From Branchiostoma floridae (lineage: Eukaryota > Chordata > Leptocardii > Amphioxiformes > Branchiostomatidae): a stretch of DNA of 64,000 nucleotides. The translations under genes were made by a program, and so were the position numbers. Positions within the stretch are counted from its first letter, which is position 1; each line of letters begins with the position of its first letter. The notes under the pieces are model-generated. The model was not told where the DNA came from. It searched no databases and worked only from the letters and a program-made list of their open reading frames with translations. Location of the stretch: positions 8,853,982-8,917,981 of the forward strand of contig NC_049984.1 of assembly GCF_000003815.2 (NCBI RefSeq), given 5' to 3'. Below are positions 57,720 to 64,000 of the stretch, piece after piece.

Positions 57720-58700
57720 ATTAGAGTTGTTATTAGCTGTAGCTATAACCACTCTACACCCCTGGAAGTAGTAATAATTAGTTTCTTCCACAAAGTTAGG
57801 AAATGATTAATTTCACTAAACTTTTACGAAGTCGATCAACCTTGCCGTGTGTGAAAATCTCTTTGGTCAATCAAAGGTCAACAACTGACCAACCGGCCTT
57901 GACTGCAAAGCAGGCAGCTATACAGCGACGGTAACTGTGTTACAAATTTCTAATCAAACATCGCATTGGTCATTTATCTTCGTGTTAAAGATTGATATTA
58001 AACGTCGTTAACGTTGATTTGAAGCAAGATTACCCAAGTGCTCCGTTAACCGCCAACGCCTTGACACAAAGTTTAGATCGAGGGTTTGACAAGGGGGCTT
58101 CTCCTTCCTCCAGATATTTAAACGTGGCATGCCAGGTTTCAGTTAAAAACTGTAAGGCAAAGGATGACCTAGATTGAGGAGCCTGGTTGCAGGGGGCGTG
58201 GCAGTTTAAAATCCCCTGCATTTGTGTTTGGCAGAATTTGCACAAGTAAAAGTTCACTGTAGACAATGCACTGTAAATTCATTCCTTTCTGGAATTTGAA
58301 TTTGTGATACTCAACTTCCCGCCCACCCGATAGGGTTGGAAAAGGAAGTATAAAACATTCATTTAAGTACTTAACGTTATACAATATTATTACAGTAGAA
58401 GCCAGTTAATTGCACCACAGATTAACGCACACTTCTGGTAACTGCACGGAATCCCCAAATCCCAAACCGGTGCGGTCCAGCTGGATAACTTTGCATAATT
58501 GCACCAGCCTGATAATTGCACGAAATGTACTGGCAAATAGCGGCTTTTACTGTATTGAGAAATGCATTTTGACACTTGTGGCACAATGGTTTCCCGAGGG
58601 AGAAGTCACAGTGAAATTACATAACGGTAGATATTTGATGGTTTACAGTACTTGGGTAACCGGACTGGACCGATTATTAAAAAAACAGACAGTACTTTGC
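57720..58700 (+). repeat. Dehydrogenase 5' flank, duplicated segment copy 1
   Basis: Runs from TATTAGCTGTAGCTATAAC through CAGGGGGCGTGGCAGTTTAAA (about 58190) and GGGAGAAGTCACAGTGAAATTA (near 58600, split here only by position) to GTTTACAGTACTTG. The same ordered blocks recur at 62460-63970. It contains the promoter/5' UTR of the dehydrogenase gene at 58762. Confidence 0.85.
58393..58554. mobile_element. ~160-bp pogo/Tigger-like MITE
   Basis: Ends CAGTAGAAGCC (58393) and GGCTTTTACTG (to 58552) are inverted, flanked by TA on both sides, as for Tc1/pogo elements. The duplicate flank at 63.8 kb lacks this sequence at the corresponding place, giving an empty site. Confidence 0.85.
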
Positions 58701-58761
58701 ACATTTCTCTTAACACAATTTCTGCATCTTTTTCAACAGGTTGCATTTACAAAATCAAAAG

Positions 58762-61375
58762 ATGGCCGACAACTCTGGGAATGCCAAGCCATTTGTGTTG
58801 GCATCACGTCCTGATGATGAAAAAGGAATCCCTTATTATGGAGTGGACATTCTAAAGAAACACGTCAATGTTGTGTGGTATGATGATTTTCTCCAAAACA
58901 AGGAGAAGTATGCACAGCTCATCCATGGTATCATCCTATGGGTCACGGTATGTCTGATTTTTGTGACATTCATTCCAGTCATACCATTCTCCTACACCTG
59001 AATCTCCCCTGCAACATTACAATATACTAGAACCACACTAGTGCCGTGGATAAACTGGGCTGAGGTTTCCACTTTGGTGGGCATGGCCCCCAACCACCTG
59101 TCAGCCAATTACTAGTAGAGAAATGTTTTCTTTAGGTAAAGCCAATTCTCTGATTGGCTGACAGCTGGTTTAGAGGCCATGCCCATAAAGTGGAAATCTC
59201 AGACCAACTCAGCAGAGCCTCCCCAGGGGATTTTGCATAGGACTTGGGCAAAGCCCTGCATTGGGCAATGCAGTCTTTCCTAACTGCTACAGAAAGACTT
59301 TAAGTCAGACTCTCTGTCCTTTCTGTTAGAACCTGGTATACCTTTGATAAAATTTATGCTGAACCGCATTGTATGTTGCATGCCTTAACACAGACATTTG
59401 AATTTGAAGGCACCACGTGTGGACGCTGCATTGCTGGATGCCCTGCCCAACTTGAAAGTCATCAGCAATGTGGGAGCAGGTGTAAACTTCCTGGACCTGG
59501 ACCTGCTCGCCTCCCGAGGGCTGAAGGTGTGCAACACACCTCGCATCCTCAACGAAACCACTGCAGACATGGGCATGACACTGCTGCTGGCATCAGCTAG
59601 GAGGCTGCTGGAAGGTAGGCAGTTGAAGGAAAAACAAATATGTTTAAGCTCTGAGCCCATTACAGGTCAATCCTTCATTCTCCTCCGCAGAGCCTTGCCT
59701 CACTTGGAGACTGGCTCTGCTTAACCGGGCTGAGGTTTCCATTTTTGTAGATGTGGCCTCTAACCTGCTGTCAGGAAATCAGAGAATCGGCTATACAAAA
59801 GAAACATTTATGCGATTCTCTGATTGGCTGACAGATAGATAGTTACTTTAGTCTGTGTTGAGAAACTTCAGGTCAACGCAGTAGATGGCTTGTCATAGGA
59901 TCTTAAGTATGAGGATGGACGTATGAGATTCCAGATTTCTTGTTTTCCAGGTGACCAGATGGTGAGGAATCCTAACGTTAAGTGGCAGATTAACTTCTGT
60001 GGCAGACAGGTGTCAGGAGCCACCCTTGGGATTGTGGGTATGGGAGGTATTGGCTATGCTGTAGCCCAGAGAGCTCATGCCTTCAGGATGAACATATTCT
60101 ACCACAACAGGACCAGAAGGTGTGAACATATTTTCTTTTATTATATAATTATAGGTACTTTGTATGGGTTGACAACTGGCAAAGGACAATTGTTTATCTA
60201 GTCTAGCAAGTTGACGGTAAAGCTTTGTTCTTGAACATGTTTTCTTGGATGTTGGATCACTTTGGCTGAAATCTTTAGAAAAAGAAAATAATCACTACCT
60301 GCTGACCCTATTGGAAAAAGCTTAGAAAAAGCATTGCTAGATGGGGCTTTATGGAGTGATAATTGTACTAACCTTCCCTAGTTCTGACAATAGGTCGATA
60401 ATGTATGTATTGTCAACACAATTGTAATTTTTCTTTGTCAATAAAGATCTATTTCTTTCTTGAGCTGTTTTTCAATTTCATTTCTCTTCAGGCCCCAGAC
60501 TGAAGAAGAGGCAGTGGGTGCCCAGTACTGTGCCACCCTGGAGGAGCTCTTGTCACAGTGTGATTTTGTCATCATAGTGACTCCACTAACCGCTGAAACT
60601 AAAGGAATGTTTGGCAAGAGGCAGTTTGAACTGATGAAGCCATCTGCCACCATCATCAACATTGCAAGGGGTTAGTCGAGTAACTGGAGTTGTCTTCCTC
60701 TTTCTTGTTTGGGGGTTTGATTGATTTTCTTGTGTACTGGATTGTGCTCACCACTGCTTTAAGTGATCTTACATTCAATGCTATGATGGTGGTGTTGTTA
60801 CCTCCTTGAAAACAGAGTTATTATAATAAGCGTGTTTGTTTGTCTTGGTGTGCATCTACAGTCATGTGAATATTGCAGAGTGTCACCAGGTAAGGTAGAA
60901 CTACTAGAAGTGATGTAATACTAGGATACATTGTTCCTGGAGAGTTGGAAGTATGGTCCAATGGTGTTGTAATTGAGAACCTACACCCATGCAGTAATGG
61001 TAGGTAGTTAGGGGTACCCATGAGTAAGAACTTGTCACATTATGATATTCATCTAATTATTATATCAGGCTCCACACAGGTTCTTCGTCTTCTTTTCATC
61101 AGACCACTTCTTGTTCTTTTCACACAGGTAGCATCATAGATACAGGTGCCCTGCTGGAGGCACTACAAAACAAGACCATCGCTGCAGCAGCCCTGGACGT
61201 GACAGACCCGGAGCCCCTGCCTGACGACCACCCTCTGTCCAAGCTGCAGAATGTGACCTTCACCGCACATATGGGCAGCGCTACGGTACAGACCAGGAGT
61301 AACATGATGGCACTGGCTGTGCAGAACCTCCTGGACGCCCTCAGTGGCAAACCTCTGGTCAACCAAGTCATCTAA
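58762..61375 (+). CDS. GRHPR-like D-2-hydroxyacid dehydrogenase
   Basis: Exons 58762-58947, 59410-59614, 59951-60119, 60492-60670 and 61128-61375 sum to 987 nt, 328 aa plus stop, the same length as human GRHPR. The NAD(P)-binding Rossmann motif is G160-M-G162-G-I-G165 (GIVGMGGIG). The catalytic residues expected for the family are present: R246 in NIARG, E275 in DPEPLP and H294 in AHMGSAT. Such cytosolic enzymes reduce glyoxylate/hydroxypyruvate or other 2-keto acids. The sequence is closer in wording to fish proteins annotated as 2-ketogluconate reductase-like than to strict GRHPR, from memory. The start is the ATG in AAAGATGG context. The exon 1 donor was set at ACG|GTATGT because only this keeps frame. 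Confidence 0.92.
59049..59224. mobile_element. Fold-back repeat, copy 4
   Basis: The left arm (GGGCTGAGGTTTCCACTTTG...) pairs with the right arm (...AAAGTGGAAATCTCAGACC) across GATTGGCTGACAGCTGGTT. Located in intron 1 of the dehydrogenase gene. Confidence 0.85.
59710..59885. mobile_element. Fold-back repeat, copy 5
   Basis: GGCTCTGCTTAACCGGGC... and ...CGATTCTCTGATTGGCTGAC match the family. Located in intron 2 of the dehydrogenase gene. Confidence 0.8.
60785..61025 (-). repeat. Inverted copy of the CTCCAAGTATCCTA repeat
   Basis: Shares TTACCTCCTTGAAAACAG, TTTGTCTTGGTGTGCATC and ATGTAATACTAGGATAC-like phrases, in the opposite orientation to the repeat at 45500-45830. It is in the last intron of the dehydrogenase gene. 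Confidence 0.65.
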
Positions 61376-61802
61376 GGGACTAGAGTCTAGAGGCTGTGCC
61401 TTGTCACCTTATGTGTTGGCTTAGGTTGAGTTTCTCAGGTTACAGACATAAAAGATTTAGGGTTTGTGATTTTTAAAAATAGATTTTGGCTCAAATGACC
61501 TATAAATACATGTTTAGCAATGTAACACTGGTACACATGTATTTAGAAATGCATTGACTATATGCACAAGTAAGTAAAAATGGAATATTTTGAAGCTAAT
61601 GAATGGTAATAAGAACTCAATGACATACTAGGTGAAAACAGTTTCAAGTAGTTGTGATGGTTTTATCTAGTGTGGGATCTTTAATGATCCACAATTCTAC
61701 ATACAATCATGAGATGGTGCTAAATGTCTTTACTGTAGTAACTGATTTATCATGACTGTAGAATATCATGACTCCAGAAAAATTATGATGGACAAAATCT
61801 GC

Positions 61803-61808
61803 AATAAA
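61803..61808 (+). terminator. Poly(A) signal of the dehydrogenase gene
   Basis: AATAAA about 430 nt after the stop codon. Confidence 0.7.
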
Positions 61809-63027
61809 GTATCAATAACAACAATATATGGGTACGTTTTTTTATTGTATCAAACATTTTGCAGTATTTTGACAATTTTGTTTGTTTTACCAAGGAGGTT
61901 AAAAATTGGTTTTACACATGGGTATTTCTATACAGTGCATAACTGAAGTACACCTAAACATCTGGATCAACATGTGTCAAAGTTTTTATATAATTGTCTG
62001 TGTGGCATGAAATGCTGATACTTTCAAAGTTAATTGTAAATTGAACAGACTTGATACACAGAAACCAAGTTATAAGATGCAGAAGAAAAGTCACACAAAT
62101 ACAGTAGTTAACTTGAAGAACAAAAATTGCACTGACAATCTGTTCCCCAAATATTTCATCCTGTGCTGTTCCAAAAGTTACTGCCATGTCTGAACTACAA
62201 TCATCTATGCAACAATCCTTAGAAATTCGATATGATAATTTCTTAAGTTGCAATTTAAGGTCTTTGCATAAGTAACTTATGGGGAGCAAGTGGCAAATTT
62301 CATGAATAACCAACACTATGAATACACAAAGGAAAGAGTATAACATAAGGTACATAAAAAGCATTAACATTAAGTAGCATCAGGTTTTAAAAAATTGTTG
62401 TGTTTCTATGAATATAACACGTCAAAATATTTTGGTTGGCCCATTTACTATTTTATTTTAGCCTTTATTAGCTGTAACTAAGACGTTTCTACACCCCTGT
62501 AAGCAGCAATAATTAGTTTCTTCCACAAAGTTTAGGAAATGTTTAACTTTACGAAGTCGCTCGATCTTGGGTCCAAGTACATGGTCAACCAAAGGCCAAT
62601 AACTGATTAGCCAGCCTTGGCTGCAGTGCAGACAGCTACGCAGAAACGGTAACAGCGTTACAAACTTCTGAATCAAATATCGAACTGGTCATTTTAAATT
62701 TAATACCACAATTTCTTGTATGTCATTTGTGATTCAACTCCGGATCCATGTTAAAAATTGTATCATATTCCCGGTAAACGTTAATTTGAAGGAAGTTTAA
62801 CACCAAGAGTCCTCCGTTATTCGTCAACGCCTTGACACAAAATTTAGAATGAGGGTATGACGGGGAAGGGGTGTGTCTACTTCCTTCAGATAATGTACTC
62901 CCTTGGTGTGCTTGGTTTCAGCTCCTATAAAAACTGAAAGGATGACCTAGATTTATATGAGGAGCCTTGTTGCAGGGGGCGTGGCAGTTTAAAAAATTCT
63001 GCATTTGTGTTTGACAAAATTTGCACT

Positions 63028-63805
63028 TCAGAGTATGTAAGGGAGGTCGGTTGGTAGTCGGACCTTGATCTGCCGGAAGGTGTCCCTTACAATACGTTCG
63101 TTTGGAATAGCTGATGATGTTGGAATGGTACGTCGGATCCAAGAAAGACACGAGAGTCAGCTACATTTTGTAGACGTAGACCTGTATTCTTCCTCTCCAC
63201 TCGTGATCTCCCCCCCCCCCCCTCTCTCTCCCTCTCTCTCTCTCTCTGATCTTCTAGGTTCTCCACATAGGTCCTATTCCTCTCCTTATATATGTTTCCT
63301 AACCGTCTACGTACAGATTTCCAAGAAAAAGGTACATTGTTTCACTATCTTATCATCATGACTCACTTCCTCAGCCATTTCTATTAAAGATGCTACAGGA
63401 CAGTCCTCAATATGGTGAAATGTCATGAGGAAATGTACAAGAAAGTCAGGCCCTCCTCAGGTAGAAATGTGATTAGTTCTCTTCAAGGGTCATTACTCAC
63501 GGCTGTCATCAGAACGCCTACTCCTGTCTACTCTTTTGCAGAAGAGGTCAGGGGAAAAGTGACCAATACTTTTTTTAGCCTCGAGTTAAGATATCTTAAA
63601 AAGTACAAGGAACTTAGCTAAATTGCAATATAGTACAGGGACACCCTGTTACAAGTGACAAGTGGTCACCGATCACCTGACCAAGGCTATCATTACGAAG
63701 CGCCTACTTAGTAGTGCTACCTACTACTGATGTACTACTACTTTCAATTTCCTTGACTTTGACTTGCGCTATCTATTTCTCGATGATTTATAGCATCAAG
63801 ATTAT
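63028..63805. mobile_element. Insertion within duplicated flank copy 2 (nature unknown)
   Basis: Comparison with copy 1 shows matching sequence up to ATTTGCAC (63027) and again from AGTTCACTGTAGA (63806); the intervening ~780 bp has no counterpart. It contains a poly-C/(TC)n tract (about 63209-63247) and a short open frame (63412-63621) I do not recognise. No clear terminal repeats were found. Confidence 0.6.
63209..63247. repeat. Poly-C and (TC)n microsatellite
   Basis: About 12 C followed by interrupted CT repeats. Confidence 0.9.
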
Positions 63806-64000
63806 AGTTCACTGTAGAAAATGCACTGTGAATCTATTTGTCTGGAATTTGAGTTCGCGACAGGGAAGGTAATAGAATGCATATTGATATTCATGGCACA
63901 ATGATTTCTTGAGGGAGAAGTCACTGTGAAATTAAACAACTGTGGCTATTTTAAGGTTTACTGTACTTGCATTTCGGCTGTCTGGCAACCAACAGTACTT

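Larger units (their letters stand above)
62455..63990 (+). repeat. Dehydrogenase 5' flank, duplicated segment copy 2
   Basis: The blocks TATTAGCTGTAACTAAGAC, AATAATTAGTTTCTTCCACA, CAACGCCTTGACACAAA, CAGGGGGCGTGGCAGTTTAAA, GAAAATGCACTGTGAATC and GGGAGAAGTCACTGTGAAATT follow the same order as copy 1. A ~780-bp segment (63028-63805) absent from copy 1 interrupts it, and the 58393 MITE is absent. Confidence 0.85.

Overview
The window is eukaryotic: long introns with GT/AG boundaries, poly(A) signals, SINE/LINE/MITE debris, microsatellites and one 100-N assembly gap. Gene content (a FAM8A1 orthologue, a ZFAT orthologue, tandem ST8-type sialyltransferases, a sigma-class GST), compact multi-exon genes and the repeat load suggest an invertebrate deuterostome, most likely a lancelet (Branchiostoma). 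The species is inferred from memory of families, not searched. All gene models were assembled by hand from reading frames. In the seven complete models with an accepted start, every exon junction keeps the frame and the summed coding length is a multiple of three.

Layout. 1-6.7 kb: the 3' part of a plus-strand gene with two BCL11-like zinc fingers. 8.4-12.2 kb: FAM8A1 (minus, 5 exons, 320 aa). 13.2-17.2 kb: a membrane-anchored sulfotransferase-like gene (plus, 5 exons, 457 aa), divergent from FAM8A1, with dead LINE pieces and the N gap in its first intron. 18.0-25.3 kb: two tandem minus-strand alpha-2,8-sialyltransferase-like genes plus a possible relic of a third first exon. 26.6-30.5 kb: sigma GST (minus, 5 exons, 201 aa). 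30.8-33.6 kb: a repeat block including a ~245-bp tandem array rich in ATGCAAAT. 34.8-39.0 kb: an unrecognised type I membrane protein (minus, 6 exons, 330 aa). 41.3-41.9 kb: an internally deleted mariner with intact ends. 42.8-55.3 kb: ZFAT (minus, 18 coding exons, 1208 aa, about 20 zinc fingers and an AT-hook). 58.8-61.4 kb: a GRHPR-like D-2-hydroxyacid dehydrogenase (plus, 5 exons, 328 aa). 57.7-58.7 and 62.5-64.0 kb: two copies of this gene's 5' flank, predicting a tandem paralogue starting just beyond the right edge.

The genes do not form a functional pathway; this is an ordinary chordate gene neighbourhood. The most interesting signals are structural: two independent tandem repeats in ZFAT that each copy an exon edge together with its splice site; a sialyltransferase pair whose catalytic exons are near-identical while stem and tail have diverged, one copy carrying a 4-bp duplication that breaks its start exon; fold-back elements on both sides of a dehydrogenase exon; and the duplicated 5' flank, one copy of which is an empty site for a MITE.
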